A stretch of DNA of 64,000 bases, taken from positions 434,001 through 498,000 of the forward strand of contig NZ_FXWJ01000003.1 of the NCBI RefSeq assembly GCF_900177795.1, written 5' to 3'. The notes beneath the pieces were generated by a model. It was given only the letters and a program-made list of their open reading frames with translations. It searched no databases and was not told the origin of the DNA. This document shows positions 1 through 8,359 of this stretch, in pieces. How positions within the stretch are numbered: the first letter of the stretch is position 1; each line of letters starts with the position of its first letter. This DNA is from Plantibacter elymi (nom. nud.) (GTDB taxonomy: Bacteria; Actinomycetota; Actinomycetes; Actinomycetales; Microbacteriaceae). The translations under genes were made by a program, and so were the position numbers.

Positions 1-91
1 TCCCACGCGGCTGCGTCGTCGGCGGTCGACGACTGCGGGAACGCTGTGGAGGAGGGTCACGGTCGGGGCGTCACCGTCGCGCGCGGTTCAC

Positions 92-331
92 AACTCCTGC
101 TGGCCGCTGGCCAACGCTCAGGATCGACCCCAGCGAGGCGCCACAGCAGCGACGAGCAGGAGTTATGCGCATGTGGGACACCAGTCTCGACGAGATGGGG
201 GTCGGAGCGAGTCTCGCGGGAGGCGCCGAGTTCGCGCAGAACTCCTGCGCCCGACCGGCCCGGACGGCGCGGGCAGGCGGAATGGCGCGGTTGCTCCCGA
301 GTCGGTCCTCAAGCTGCAGGAGTTGTGCGCA
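92..331. repeat. Four alternating copies of GCAGGAGTTNTGCGCA
   Basis: The motif occurs at 92-100 (minus orientation, partial), 156-171 (plus), 234-248 (minus) and 316-331 (plus), so copies alternate in orientation about every 75 bp. Neighbouring copies could pair as 15-bp stems. I did not see the motif elsewhere in the window. Bases 1-370 hold no gene I can support: the open frames in both directions have no convincing start, ribosome binding site or family resemblance. Confidence 0.6.
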
Positions 332-370
332 GGTGCACCCTGCGGGGAGCGGCACGAGGAGGAACGACAG

Positions 371-404
371 AACGGCCCGCCCTCCGCGAGGAGGACGGGC
401 CGTT
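371..404 (-). terminator. Terminator of the glp genes
   Basis: AACGGCCCGCCCTCC and GGAGGACGGGCCGTT pair over 15 bases with one mismatch and a GCGA loop, 14 bases beyond the glpK stop. This is a strong GC-rich hairpin in the position of an intrinsic terminator. It lacks a clear U tract, as is common in high-GC actinobacteria. Confidence 0.8.
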
Positions 405-418
405 CCGGTCGGTCGGGA

Positions 419-1933
419 CTACTGCACGTCGTCGTCGACCCAGTCGAAGGTCTTCGTGACGGCCTTCTTCCAGTTGCGGTAGAGGCGGTCGCGCTCTGCG
501 GAGTCCATGTTGGGCTCCCAGCGCTTGTCCTCCTGCCAGTTCTTCGCGAGGTCGTCGAGGTCGGACCAGAAGCCGACGGCGAGACCGGCCGCGTAGGCCG
601 CGCCGAGCGCCGTGGTCTCGGCGACGACCGGTCGGATGACCGGGACGCCGAGGATGTCGGCCTGGAACTGCATGAGTGTGTCGTTGGCGGTCATGCCGCC
701 GTCGACCTTGAGCTCCGTCAGCGGGACACCCGAGTCGGCGTTGACGGCGTCGATGACCTCGGCCGTCTGGAATGCGGTCGACTCGAGGGCGGCCCGGGCG
801 ATGTGGCCCTTGTTCACGTAGCGGGTGAGCCCGACGAGCGCACCGCGGGCGTCCGGACGCCAGTACGGCGCGAACAGCCCGGAGAACGCCGGCACGAAGT
901 ACGCGCCACCGTTGTCCTCGACGGTCTTGGCGAGCGCCTCGACCTCGGGAGCGGAGGAGAACATGCCGAGGTTGTCGCGCAGCCACTGGACGAGCGAACC
1001 GGTCACGGCGATCGAACCCTCGAGCGCGTAGTGCGGCTTCGCGTCGCCGAGCTTGTAGCCGAGCGTCGTCAGCAGACCGTTCTCGGAGTGGACGATCTCC
1101 TCACCGGTGTTGAAGATGATGAAGTTACCGGTGCCGTAGGTGTTCTTGGCCTCGCCCTGCTGGAACGCCGCCTGACCGAAGGTCGCCGCCTGCTGGTCAC
1201 CGAGGATGCCGGCGATCGGCGTCTCGCGGAGGAGGCTGTCGTCGGACGCGTGGCCGTAGATCTCGGAGGAGCTCTTGATCTCCGGGAGCATCGACTTCGG
1301 GACCCCGAACGCCTTGAGGATCTCGTCGTCCCACTGCAGGGTCTCGAGGTCCATGAAGAGCGTGCGCGAGGCGTTGGTGACGTCGGTCACGTGCACGCCG
1401 CCGTTGACACCACCGGTGAGGTTCCAGATGACCCAGCTGTCGGTCGTGCCGAAGAGGAGGTCGCCCGCCTCGGCCTTCTCGCGAGCACCCTCGACGTTCT
1501 CGAGGATCCAGACGATCTTCGTACCGGAGAAGTAGGTCGCCAGCGGCAGGCCGACGGTCTTCTTGAAGCGCTCGACGCCACCGTCCGCAGCGAGGCGGTT
1601 CACGATGTCCTGCGTGCGCGTGTCCTGCCAGACGATCGCGTTGTAGACGGGCTGACCGGTGGTCTTGTCCCACACGACGGCGGTCTCGCGCTGGTTCGTG
1701 ATGCCGATGGCCGCGATGGCGTGCCGGGTGATGTTGGCCTTGCTGAGCGCCTGGCCGATGACCTCGCGGGTGTTGTTCCAGATCTGGTTCGGGTTGTGCT
1801 CGACCCAGCCGGCCTTCGGGAAGATCTGCTCGTGCTCGAGCTGGCCCGTCGAGACGATCGATCCGCTCTTGTCGAAGACGATGGCCCGGGAACTCGTCGT
1901 CCCCTGGTCGATTGCGATGACGTAGTCCGCCAT
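419..1933 (-). CDS. glpK: Glycerol kinase
   Basis: ATP-dependent phosphorylation of glycerol to sn-glycerol 3-phosphate in the cytoplasm. The 504-residue protein has the usual family length. It starts with the FGGY-kinase phosphate loop [14 protein letters not shown] (about residues 6-19) and carries [13 protein letters not shown] and GTYGTGNF further on, both typical of GlpK. A longer reading frame exists, but the ATG at 1933 has a GAAGGAG site (1940-1946) six bases upstream, which fixes the start. It is the last gene of glpD-glpF-glpK, lies 101 bp after glpF, and ends in a hairpin. Entry of glycerol through GlpF, trapping by GlpK and oxidation by GlpD make one pathway. Confidence 0.97.
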   Translation of the reverse strand: MADYVIAIDQGTTSSRAIVFDKSGSIVSTGQLEHEQIFPKAGWVEHNPNQIWNNTREVIGQALSKANITRHAIAAIGITNQRETAVVWDKTTGQPVYNAIVWQDTRTQDIVNRLAADGGVERFKKTVGLPLATYFSGTKIVWILENVEGAREKAEAGDLLFGTTDSWVIWNLTGGVNGGVHVTDVTNASRTLFMDLETLQWDDEILKAFGVPKSMLPEIKSSSEIYGHASDDSLLRETPIAGILGDQQAATFGQAAFQQGEAKNTYGTGNFIIFNTGEEIVHSENGLLTTLGYKLGDAKPHYALEGSIAVTGSLVQWLRDNLGMFSSAPEVEALAKTVEDNGGAYFVPAFSGLFAPYWRPDARGALVGLTRYVNKGHIARAALESTAFQTAEVIDAVNADSGVPLTELKVDGGMTANDTLMQFQADILGVPVIRPVVAETTALGAAYAAGLAVGFWSDLDDLAKNWQEDKRWEPNMDSAERDRLYRNWKKAVTKTFDWVDDDVQ

Positions 1934-2034
1934 TGGATACTCCTTCGTTGCGTGCGTTGCGAGGTGAGGCACCGGAACCGGTACCCCGGGGTGCCGCGGC
2001 GGTGATCGTGTCCGGTCACCGCCGCGGCGTCAGG

Positions 2035-2787
2035 TCAGACGGCCGGGAGCAGCACCATCGAGGCGAGGGCCGCGAGGACACCGCCGAGCAGGGGGCCGAC
2101 GACCGGCACCCAGGCGTAGGACCAGTCGCTCTTGCCCTTGCCCTTGATGGGGAGGAGGGCGTGGGCGATGCGCGGACCGAGGTCACGTGCCGGGTTGATC
2201 GCGTAGCCGGTCGGGCCACCGAGGGAGGCACCGATACCGACGACGAGCAGGGCGACGGGCAGGGCGCCGAGGGCTGCGAGTCCCCCGGGGACGCCCTCGA
2301 TGACCACCGCGTCGGGGCCGGTCTTGCCGAAGGACATCACGACGAAGACGAGGACGAAGGTCGCGATGACCTCGGTGACGAGGTTCCAGCCGTAGCTGCG
2401 GATCTCCGGACCGGTCGAGAAGACGCCGAGCTTCTTACCCGGGTCCTCCTCCTGGTCGAAGTGCTGCTTGAAGGCGAAGTACGTCAGCACGGCACCGATG
2501 AAGGCACCGACCATCTGCGCCGCCCAGTAGACGAGCGCCGTCCCGAAGTCGATCGATCCGGTGGTGAGGAAGCCGATCGTGACGGCGGGGTTCAGGTGTC
2601 CGCCGGAGGCGTAGGACACCGTGACACCGGCGAAGACCGCGAGGCCCCAACCGAAGTTGATGAGCAGCCAGCCGCCACCGAGGCCCTTGGATTTCGTGAG
2701 GATCGCCGTGGCGACCACACCGGTACCGAGGAGGACGAGCATCGCCGTCCCCACGGTCTCGGAGAGGAAGATGGTTCCGAGGTTCAT
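2035..2787 (-). CDS. glpF: Glycerol uptake facilitator (aquaglyceroporin)
   Basis: Inner-membrane channel of the MIP family that lets glycerol diffuse into the cell. The 250-residue protein has about six hydrophobic segments and both half-helix motifs: HLNPAVT near residue 65 and NPARDLGPR near residue 200. The Asp after the second NPAR is characteristic of glycerol facilitators rather than strict water channels. A GAAAGG-like site lies about 11 bases before the ATG. It sits between glpD and glpK on the same strand. The 147-bp gap upstream contains an operator-like palindrome (2921-2934), so glpF may have its own promoter. Confidence 0.95.
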   Translation of the reverse strand: MNLGTIFLSETVGTAMLVLLGTGVVATAILTKSKGLGGGWLLINFGWGLAVFAGVTVSYASGGHLNPAVTIGFLTTGSIDFGTALVYWAAQMVGAFIGAVLTYFAFKQHFDQEEDPGKKLGVFSTGPEIRSYGWNLVTEVIATFVLVFVVMSFGKTGPDAVVIEGVPGGLAALGALPVALLVVGIGASLGGPTGYAINPARDLGPRIAHALLPIKGKGKSDWSYAWVPVVGPLLGGVLAALASMVLLPAV

Positions 2788-2920
2788 GTCTTCATTGACC
2801 TTTCATAGGTGTGGCCGTGTGGGGGCCGACGCCGAGGCGCGAGCCCCCGCTGGGCGAGGTTGCACTGACCAGTTGCTTGTAAGGTAGCCAGCTCCTGTTG
2901 CACAGGACAAGGGCCTTGCC

Positions 2921-2934
2921 TGCACATTCGTGCA
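2921..2934. promoter_or_regulatory. Candidate SorC-type operator upstream of glpF
   Basis: TGCACATTCGTGCA is a palindrome with 5-bp arms that abuts the glpD stop codon. It matches TGAACAAACGTGCA (4782-4795), in front of the regulator gene, at 11 of 14 positions. Since the only local regulator is SorC-like, I infer that both are its binding sites. The rest of the gap (2788-2920) shows no further clear element. Confidence 0.45.
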
Positions 2935-4671
2935 TTATGAGAACGCCGGGGCCTCCTTGGCGGCGTCGACCCGGAGGTCGACCTGGTGGGCGTCGCGCAG
3001 GCGGTCGAGCGCTGCGGTGATCTGCGCGGTCCGCTCGGCGTCGTCCCACCCGAGGACACCGCCGACGACGCGGGCGATCTCGTCGACGAGGCCGGCGGTG
3101 AGCGATCCGGTGAAGGCGAGGCTCGTGCGGCGGTGCAGCACGTCGGAGAGGTGCACGACCTGCTCCTGCTCGATGAGGTACTCGAGCTCCTGCACGCTGT
3201 AGTCTGCAGCGCCCTGCAGCCGGTCGTCACCATGCTCGGCCAGGTGCTCGAGGAGCGCGGCGGCCTTCGTGCCGTACCGGCCCAGCAGCTGCTCGGCACG
3301 CTTGGCACCGGTGCCGTCCTCGTGCGCGGCGACCCAGGTGCGCGTCGCGGCGTCGGTGCGCGGGAAGCCGGCGCCGCCGCCGATCGCGAGTCCGAGGGTC
3401 TCCACGGGGCGCGGGGCCCCGATGGTGTTGAGCACGTCCGTGCTGAGGTGCTCGGCGAGGGCCCGGAAGGTGGTCCACTTGCCGCCGACGAGGCTGAACA
3501 CGGTGGTGGACGGACGTGCAGCGGCGGCCCGGCGCTCGATCCGGTAGTCGCGCGACACGAAGCCGGGTGCCTCGTCGTCGTGCTTCGGCAGCGGGCGGAT
3601 GCCGGAGAACCGGTAGACGATCTGCTCGCGCGAGGTCGCGATGGTCGGGAAGACGTGCTTCACGAGGTCGAAGAAGTAGTCGACCTCCTCCTCGGTGCAG
3701 ACGCTCGGAGTGCTCGGGTCGGCGTCGATGTCGGTCGTGCCGACCATGACCTTGCCCTTGAGCGGGTAGATGAGGACGATGCGGCCGTCCTCGTGCTCGA
3801 AGAAGATCTCGCGCCCCTTGGTGGCCGCGTAGAGCTCCGGGTTGTCGAGGACGATGTGCGAGCCCTTCGTGCCGCCCATGTAGGTCGTCGGCTCGCCGAG
3901 GCCGGCGTTCGTGAGGTCGGTCCAGGGGCCGGAGGTGTTGACCACGACGTCGCTCGTCACGGTGAAGGTCTGGCCGGTGACGGTGTCGCGGAGCTCGACG
4001 CCGTCGGCTCCCATGCCGACCGCCTCGACGTAGTTGACGGCGCGGGCGTGCGGGCCGGCGGCGAGGCCGTCCATGAGGACGTCGAGTGCGAGGCGCTCCG
4101 GGTCGTGCATGGAGGCGTCGTAGTAGGTCGCCGTGTACTTGAGGCCCGGGTTCATCTTCGGCAGGTCGGCGAGGGACTTCTTGCGGCCGTGGAAGCGGTG
4201 ACGCGGCACGCTGCCGCCGTCGCGGGAGAAGGAGTCGTACGCGGTGAGGCCGACCTTGATGAGCAGCGCGCCACGCTCCTGCGGCTTGCCCTGCTTGTGG
4301 GTGAGGAAGCGCAGCGGTGCGGAGAGGATGCCGGAGAAGGTCGAGAAGATCGGGACCGTGGTCTCGAGCGGCTTCACGTAGTGCGGGGCGATCTTGATGA
4401 GCCCGTTGCGCTCCTGCACCGACTCCTGGACGAGGCGGAACTCGCCGTTCTCGAGGTACCGGATACCGCCGTGGATCATGTGGCTCGACGCGGCGGAGGC
4501 GCCGGAGGCCCAGTCGTTGCGTTCCACGAGTGTGACGTCGACACCCTGGAGCGCGAGGTCGCGGAAGGTCGCGATGCCGTTGATGCCGCCGCCGATGATG
4601 AGCACCGACGCCTGCGGGCGGTCGATGACGGACTGGACGGTGGAACGGGGAGCTGACGACTTGAGGGACAT
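2935..4671 (-). CDS. glpD: Aerobic glycerol-3-phosphate dehydrogenase
   Basis: FAD-dependent, membrane-associated oxidation of glycerol 3-phosphate to dihydroxyacetone phosphate. The 578-residue protein opens with a dinucleotide-binding fold (VLIIGGGINGIATFRDLAL, about residues 22-40), followed by the family motifs SSHMIHGGIRYLE and RFSGIRPLP. A C-terminal DAO_C-like helical domain follows. The reading frame extends 39 codons further upstream, but ATG 4671 is preferred: it has a GCGAGG site and gives the family N-terminus. It is divergent from the SorC-type regulator, and the shared 134-bp gap holds the operator candidates. Confidence 0.95.
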   Translation of the reverse strand: MSLKSSAPRSTVQSVIDRPQASVLIIGGGINGIATFRDLALQGVDVTLVERNDWASGASAASSHMIHGGIRYLENGEFRLVQESVQERNGLIKIAPHYVKPLETTVPIFSTFSGILSAPLRFLTHKQGKPQERGALLIKVGLTAYDSFSRDGGSVPRHRFHGRKKSLADLPKMNPGLKYTATYYDASMHDPERLALDVLMDGLAAGPHARAVNYVEAVGMGADGVELRDTVTGQTFTVTSDVVVNTSGPWTDLTNAGLGEPTTYMGGTKGSHIVLDNPELYAATKGREIFFEHEDGRIVLIYPLKGKVMVGTTDIDADPSTPSVCTEEEVDYFFDLVKHVFPTIATSREQIVYRFSGIRPLPKHDDEAPGFVSRDYRIERRAAAARPSTTVFSLVGGKWTTFRALAEHLSTDVLNTIGAPRPVETLGLAIGGGAGFPRTDAATRTWVAAHEDGTGAKRAEQLLGRYGTKAAALLEHLAEHGDDRLQGAADYSVQELEYLIEQEQVVHLSDVLHRRTSLAFTGSLTAGLVDEIARVVGGVLGWDDAERTAQITAALDRLRDAHQVDLRVDAAKEAPAFS

Positions 4672-4731
4672 GAGATGCCTCGCTTCTTCGCGGTTGGTAC
4701 GCGACGCTGCCGGGATTGCGCGCCGCTGAAT

Positions 4732-4795
4732 GATGTGACTGAATACATCGTGACACCCGCTGCAACTCTGAACAGCCCTAGTGAACAAACGTGCA
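4732..4795. promoter_or_regulatory. Divergent glpD / regulator control region
   Basis: The gap contains TGAACAAACGTGCA (4782-4795), a second half site TGAACA at 4769-4774, and an inverted repeat GATGT-N8-ACATC at 4732-4749. TGAACA-type half sites are known in operators of SorC/DeoR-family repressors of Bacillus. The 4782-4795 site touches the ribosome binding site of the regulator gene, so autoregulation is likely. Confidence 0.45.
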
Positions 4796-4805
4796 AGGAG
4801 ACCCG

Positions 4806-5792
4806 ATGTCGCTCGCAGACGCGCTCAGCCAGCCGGACAGGACGGCCGAGGCGCTCCGTGCCGCACAGCTGTATTACGTGCAGGACCTCACCATGGAGGC
4901 CATCGCCCAGGAGCTCCACACCTCCCGGTCGTCGGTGTCCCGCCTGCTCGGATATGCGCGGGAAAGCGGGCTCGTGGACATCCAGGTGCGCTCCCCGCAC
5001 GACATGCCGTCGCGGCTCGAGGCGGAGTTCCGCGACCGTTTCGGCGTGACCGCCCACATCGTCCCGGTCCCCGACCACACGAGCGACATCGACCGCCTGG
5101 AGCGGGTCGCCCTCTCGGCTGCACGTTTTCTCGGCTCGGTGTTCGACTCGAACATGACGCTCGGCCTGGCATGGGGCTCGACCGTGAGCGCGGTGGCGAG
5201 GCACCTCACCCCCAAGCGGACCCACAACTCGCAGATCGTCCAGCTGAACGGTGCGGCCAACACGCGCACCTCGGGCATCCTCTACGCGAGCGAGATCCTG
5301 CATCGGTACGCGGACGCCTACGGGGCCTACGCGCAGCAGTTCGCGGTGCCGGCCTTCTTCGACGACCCGTCGACCAAGCTCGCCCTCTGGCGGGAGCGCA
5401 GCATCCGACGCGTGCTCGAGATCCAGCGCCGCATGGACGTCGCACTGTTCGGTCTCGGTTCGCAGCTGTCGGGTGTGCCCAGCCACGTGTACGTCGGCGG
5501 TTACCTCGACGACAGCGACTTCGAGGCGCTCGCGAGCGCCGGCGCGGTCGGGGACGTCGCGACCGTGTTCTTCCGCGCCGACGGTTCCTGGCGCGACATC
5601 CCATTCAACAACCGGGCGTCCGGGCCCGACCTCGACGTGCTGCGCGGCGTCTCCCGCCGGATCTGCGTGGTCGCGGGAGCCGCCAAGGTCCCCCCGCTCC
5701 TCGGGGCGTTGGCGGGCGGGCTCATCTCCGACCTCGTGGTCGACGAGGGCACCGCCCGCGCGGCGATCGACCAACACGACGCCCAGCGCTGA
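4806..5792 (+). CDS. SorC-family sugar-binding transcriptional regulator
   Basis: Probable regulator of the glp genes, to which it is divergent. Residues 15-60 form a helix-turn-helix (AAQLYYVQDLTMEAIAQELH followed by SRSSVSRLLGYARE). The rest is the SorC effector domain with the family motifs LGLAWGSTVS and GLGSQLSG and a length of 328 residues. In this family the effector is usually a phosphorylated sugar or triose; glycerol 3-phosphate or dihydroxyacetone phosphate would fit here, but that is inference. An upstream GTG in frame at 4791 is rejected because AAGGAG (4795-4800) correctly serves the ATG at 4806. Confidence 0.9.
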   Translation: MSLADALSQPDRTAEALRAAQLYYVQDLTMEAIAQELHTSRSSVSRLLGYARESGLVDIQVRSPHDMPSRLEAEFRDRFGVTAHIVPVPDHTSDIDRLERVALSAARFLGSVFDSNMTLGLAWGSTVSAVARHLTPKRTHNSQIVQLNGAANTRTSGILYASEILHRYADAYGAYAQQFAVPAFFDDPSTKLALWRERSIRRVLEIQRRMDVALFGLGSQLSGVPSHVYVGGYLDDSDFEALASAGAVGDVATVFFRADGSWRDIPFNNRASGPDLDVLRGVSRRICVVAGAAKVPPLLGALAGGLISDLVVDEGTARAAIDQHDAQR

Positions 5793-5818
5793 GGTGCTCG
5801 GGCCTGCACCCGAGCACC
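5793..5818 (+). terminator. Terminator of the SorC-type regulator gene
   Basis: GGTGCTCGGG and CCCGAGCACC form a perfect 10-bp stem with a CCTGCA loop directly after the stop codon. No gene is seen between this hairpin and 5930. Confidence 0.8.
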
Positions 5819-5929
5819 CCGCGCTGCACTGCCGAGACGACGGGCTGGCTGCGACCGGCTGGACGTGGTGGTCGTCTCGCCGACGATCACGTCTCCGCGG
5901 AAGCGTGTGTCATCGATCCGGTCGTGTCG

Positions 5930-6388
5930 TCAGCCGTGGCGCGATCCAAGCGAGACCGCGACGACGCCGATCACTCCGTGCTTCCAGTACCCCGCGAGCT
6001 CGACGAAACGATCGCCGATCAGCCAGTCCGCCCTGGGCCCACTGGACGCTGCGGCTGCTGATTCCTCCGGCAAGCCGCAGACGGCTGACAGGGTTCGGGA
6101 CAGGGCGTCATATGCAGCATGAAGAGCTGCGACGTCAGTGGGCTGCGCCTGATACGGATAGAGCGTGAGCGTCTGCTCATCATCACTCGACCACCACGTA
6201 CCGGTGCAGCCCGGCCAACGCAGTTCGAATTCCCAGAGTCCGGGCATCACCGCTCGGAGCGGCGAACAGCCCACCCCGGACAGCCAGTCCTCCCGAGGTA
6301 TGCCGGCGGGCCAGCCAATCTCGAGCAAGCTGCACACCAGGTCTGCGACCTGGGCAGCGTTCGGTACATCCGGCGACATCCTCACCAC
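5930..6388 (-). CDS. Hypothetical protein
   Basis: No family recognised. A 152-residue protein is proposed from the GTG at 6388, which has a CGGAG site five bases upstream; an ATG at 6379 is the alternative. The sequence is acidic, soluble-looking and Trp-rich in its middle (ELRWPGCTGTWWSSDDEQ). It reads like a small globular protein of the immunity or DUF type found beside secreted orphans in actinobacteria. Codon use is less GC-biased than in its neighbours. It starts 16 bases after the stop of the exported protein gene at 6405-6797, so the two probably share a transcript. Confidence 0.6.
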   Translation of the reverse strand: MVRMSPDVPNAAQVADLVCSLLEIGWPAGIPREDWLSGVGCSPLRAVMPGLWEFELRWPGCTGTWWSSDDEQTLTLYPYQAQPTDVAALHAAYDALSRTLSAVCGLPEESAAAASSGPRADWLIGDRFVELAGYWKHGVIGVVAVSLGSRHG

Positions 6389-6404
6389 GTCGGCTCCGTC
6401 CTCA

Positions 6405-6797
6405 TCAGCAGTGCGCCGCTGGTTCTGCGGGAACTCCGGCTTGGGACGCCGCCCGAGTGCCGCTCGCGTCAGCAAACCAGAGAGCCCACCTCGTGATCGG
6501 CGGGCACGTCGACGACAAATAGGACTCGCAATCCCAGCGGAAGTTCGGGCCATACGCAGGCTTCATCTTGTTCATCAGCGAGTTGCACGCCGCCAAGCTG
6601 CTGATGTTGCGTTCGAACAACGACCACTGGAGCATACGAGACGACGCGCCGGATTCAGAGCGCTCCACCTGAACCAGCTGCTCACTGTGCGATGGGCTGA
6701 CGTGAGGCACGATCGTCGGTGCTGGGGCGAATGCGCCGCAGCAGATGACAACTGCGCCCGCCGCGAGAGACATGAGGGACCGCGAGAGGATTCGCAT
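6405..6797 (-). CDS. Hypothetical exported protein
   Basis: A 130-residue protein with an N-terminal signal-like segment (MRILSRSL, then a hydrophobic stretch to about residue 25) and no recognised domain. The ATG has a good AGGAG site nine bases upstream. A CCG pair in the hydrophobic segment is not a clean lipobox, so I call it exported rather than lipoprotein. Four further Cys residues could form disulfides. The last 25 residues look less conserved in character and may be degenerate. It is transcribed from an AT-rich upstream region and is followed closely by the 5930-6388 gene. Composition and isolation suggest recent acquisition. Confidence 0.6.
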   Translation of the reverse strand: MRILSRSLMSLAAGAVVICCGAFAPAPTIVPHVSPSHSEQLVQVERSESGASSRMLQWSLFERNISSLAACNSLMNKMKPAYGPNFRWDCESYLSSTCPPITRWALWFADASGTRAASQAGVPAEPAAHC

Positions 6798-6900
6798 GGT
6801 GTTCTCCTATCTGTACGGGGCGCGGGTTCCCGCGCCCGATCTGATTTCGTTCCATTACCGTATGTATATGTAAAATTTAAATGCTAGTCAGCAAAAATGC
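6798..6900 (-). promoter_or_regulatory. AT-rich promoter region of the orphan gene pair
   Basis: Bases 6845-6897 are strikingly AT-rich for this genome (TATGTATATGTAAAATTTAA on the plus strand). Read on the minus strand this gives several TATACAT/TACATA-like -10 candidates upstream of the exported-protein gene. I cannot choose a single start site. Bases 6901-7000 show no other feature. Confidence 0.4.
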
Positions 6901-7002
6901 CTCTTGCGAGAAGCTCGAAGATCGCCGACAATCAGGCAGTCCGGGCAGCCGTGAGCATCGTCACAGTTCGTCGGAATAGACGGGTGTCTCAGCCCGTTGA
7001 CC

Positions 7003-7008
7003 TAGAAT
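7003..7008 (+). promoter_or_regulatory. -10 box of the rib operon
   Basis: TAGAAT matches the actinobacterial TANNNT consensus. It would place the start of transcription at about 7014-7016, just ahead of the first helix of the FMN aptamer at 7022. No good -35 is visible. Confidence 0.6.
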
Positions 7009-7021
7009 CGACAACATGTAA

Positions 7022-7179
7022 CGTGCTCCGGGGTCGGTGAGAGTCCGAACCGGCGGTGATAGTCCGCGACCCGTGTCTCGCGCAAGCGAGGCCCGGTTGA
7101 CCTGGTGGAACTCCAGGACCGACGGTTATGAACGCGTCTGCTCGCAGGCGGCGTTCGAGTCCGGATGGAAGGAAGCACG
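7022..7179 (+). promoter_or_regulatory. FMN riboswitch (RFN element)
   Basis: The conserved RFN core is clear: GGGGTCGGTGAGAGTCCGAA, CCGGCGGTGATAGTCCGCGA, CCTGGTGGAACTCCAGGACC and AGTCCGGATGGAAGGAAGC occur in order. The closing helix P1 is CGTGCT (7022-7027) with AGCACG (7174-7179). It lies 82 bp upstream of ribD. A following hairpin, GGCGTCG (7180-7186) with CGACGCC (7196-7202), abuts P1 and may be the expression platform. FMN binding should reduce rib expression. Confidence 0.95.
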
Positions 7180-7261
7180 GGCGTCGGCCGATGGTCGACG
7201 CCGGCGAGCACCTGCCCGCGACCCCGGAACTCGTGTCAGTACCGACCGAGATGACGGACAG

Positions 7262-8338
7262 ATGAGCGCAGGAACCGAGGCACCGCAGGCGAGTGTCCGC
7301 GAGGAGCAGGCCATGCTGCGCGCGCTCGAACTCGCCGCCAACGGCCCCGCCCGCGGGGTCAACCCCCGCGTCGGCTGCGTCATCCTCGACGCCGACGGCA
7401 CCGTGCTCGCCGAGGGTTGGCACCGTGGAGCCGGCACCCCGCATGCGGAGGTCGACGCCCTGTCCCACCTCGCTCCCGGAGCGGCCCTCGGCGCGACCGC
7501 CGTCGTCAGCCTCGAACCCTGCAACCACACGGGCCGGACCGGACCGTGTGCCGTCGCCCTCCTCGAGGCCGGTGTCGACCGCGTCGTGTTCGCCGTGGAC
7601 GACCCCGGCCACCACTCCGGAGGTGGAGCGGAACGACTCCGCGACGGCGGCGTGACCGTCGTCGGCGGTGTGCTCGCCGGACCGGCGGAAGCCCTCCTGG
7701 GTGACTGGCTCACCACCGCCCGCCTCGGGCGTCCGCTCGTGACAGTGAAGTGGGCCTCGAGTCTCGACGGGCGGATCGCCGCGAGCGACGGCACGAGCCG
7801 CTGGATCACCGGCGATGCCGCGCGCGACGACGTCCACCGTCGGCGGGCCGCCCACGACGCGATCCTCGTCGGCACGGGGACGGTCCTCGCCGACGACCCG
7901 AGCCTCACCGCTCGCGACGACCGCGGCGACCTCCTGCCCGAGCAGCCCCTGCCCGTCGTCATGGGCGATCGCCCGATCCCCCGGGACGCCGCCGTCCACC
8001 GCCACCCCCGGCCGGTCGTCGTCCACCACGGGCATGATCCGGCTGCGCTGCTCGCCGAACTCCGCGCCGCGGGCGTCCGGAGCGTCTTCATCGAGGGCGG
8101 CCCGACCATCGCCACGGCGTTCCTCCGCGCAGGACTCGCCGACACGGTCCTCACCTACCTCGCCCCGGTGCTCCTCGGCGGCCCTCGCCTCGCGATCGGC
8201 GACCTCGGTGTCGACACCATCGGCGATGCGATCCGCCTCACCACCGTCGGCGTCGAACCCTTCGGCGACGACCTCCTCGTCATCACGACACCCGACCGCA
8301 GCGCCTCCGCCTCGGCCGCCCACGACCTCACCGCCTGA
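7262..8338 (+). CDS. ribD: Bifunctional riboflavin deaminase-reductase
   Basis: Deaminates and then reduces the pyrimidine product of GTP cyclohydrolase II in riboflavin synthesis. The N-terminal deaminase domain (about residues 15-150) has the zinc ligands HAEVDAL and PCNHTGRTGPC. The C-terminal reductase domain (about 160-358) has VTVKWASSLDGRIA and the GGP loop (FIEGGPTIATAFL). Length (358) is normal. The reading frame continues into the riboswitch; ATG 7262 gives the family N-terminus, but its ribosome binding site (GACGGA) is weak, which may be part of the riboswitch control. It is the first gene of the rib operon. Confidence 0.95.
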   Translation: MSAGTEAPQASVREEQAMLRALELAANGPARGVNPRVGCVILDADGTVLAEGWHRGAGTPHAEVDALSHLAPGAALGATAVVSLEPCNHTGRTGPCAVALLEAGVDRVVFAVDDPGHHSGGGAERLRDGGVTVVGGVLAGPAEALLGDWLTTARLGRPLVTVKWASSLDGRIAASDGTSRWITGDAARDDVHRRRAAHDAILVGTGTVLADDPSLTARDDRGDLLPEQPLPVVMGDRPIPRDAAVHRHPRPVVVHHGHDPAALLAELRAAGVRSVFIEGGPTIATAFLRAGLADTVLTYLAPVLLGGPRLAIGDLGVDTIGDAIRLTTVGVEPFGDDLLVITTPDRSASASAAHDLTA

Positions 8339-8359
8339 CCCCCAGAGAACGGACCACCC

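Noticed and set aside
71-355. Minus-strand 94-codon frame spanning the four GCAGGAGTT repeats
   Set aside because: It reads through the repeats in both orientations and has no ribosome binding site; the DNA repeat explains the structure better.
46-459. Plus-strand 137-codon frame at the window start
   Set aside because: It crosses the glpK terminator and enters glpK antisense; composition is Arg/Ser-rich without domain signal.
173-2005. Long plus-strand frame over glpK (610 codons)
   Set aside because: Antisense shadow of glpK caused by high GC; no family resemblance and no ribosome binding site, while glpK is certain.
2986-4656. Long plus-strand frame over glpD (556 codons)
   Set aside because: Shadow of glpD with low-complexity Arg/Gly/Val composition.
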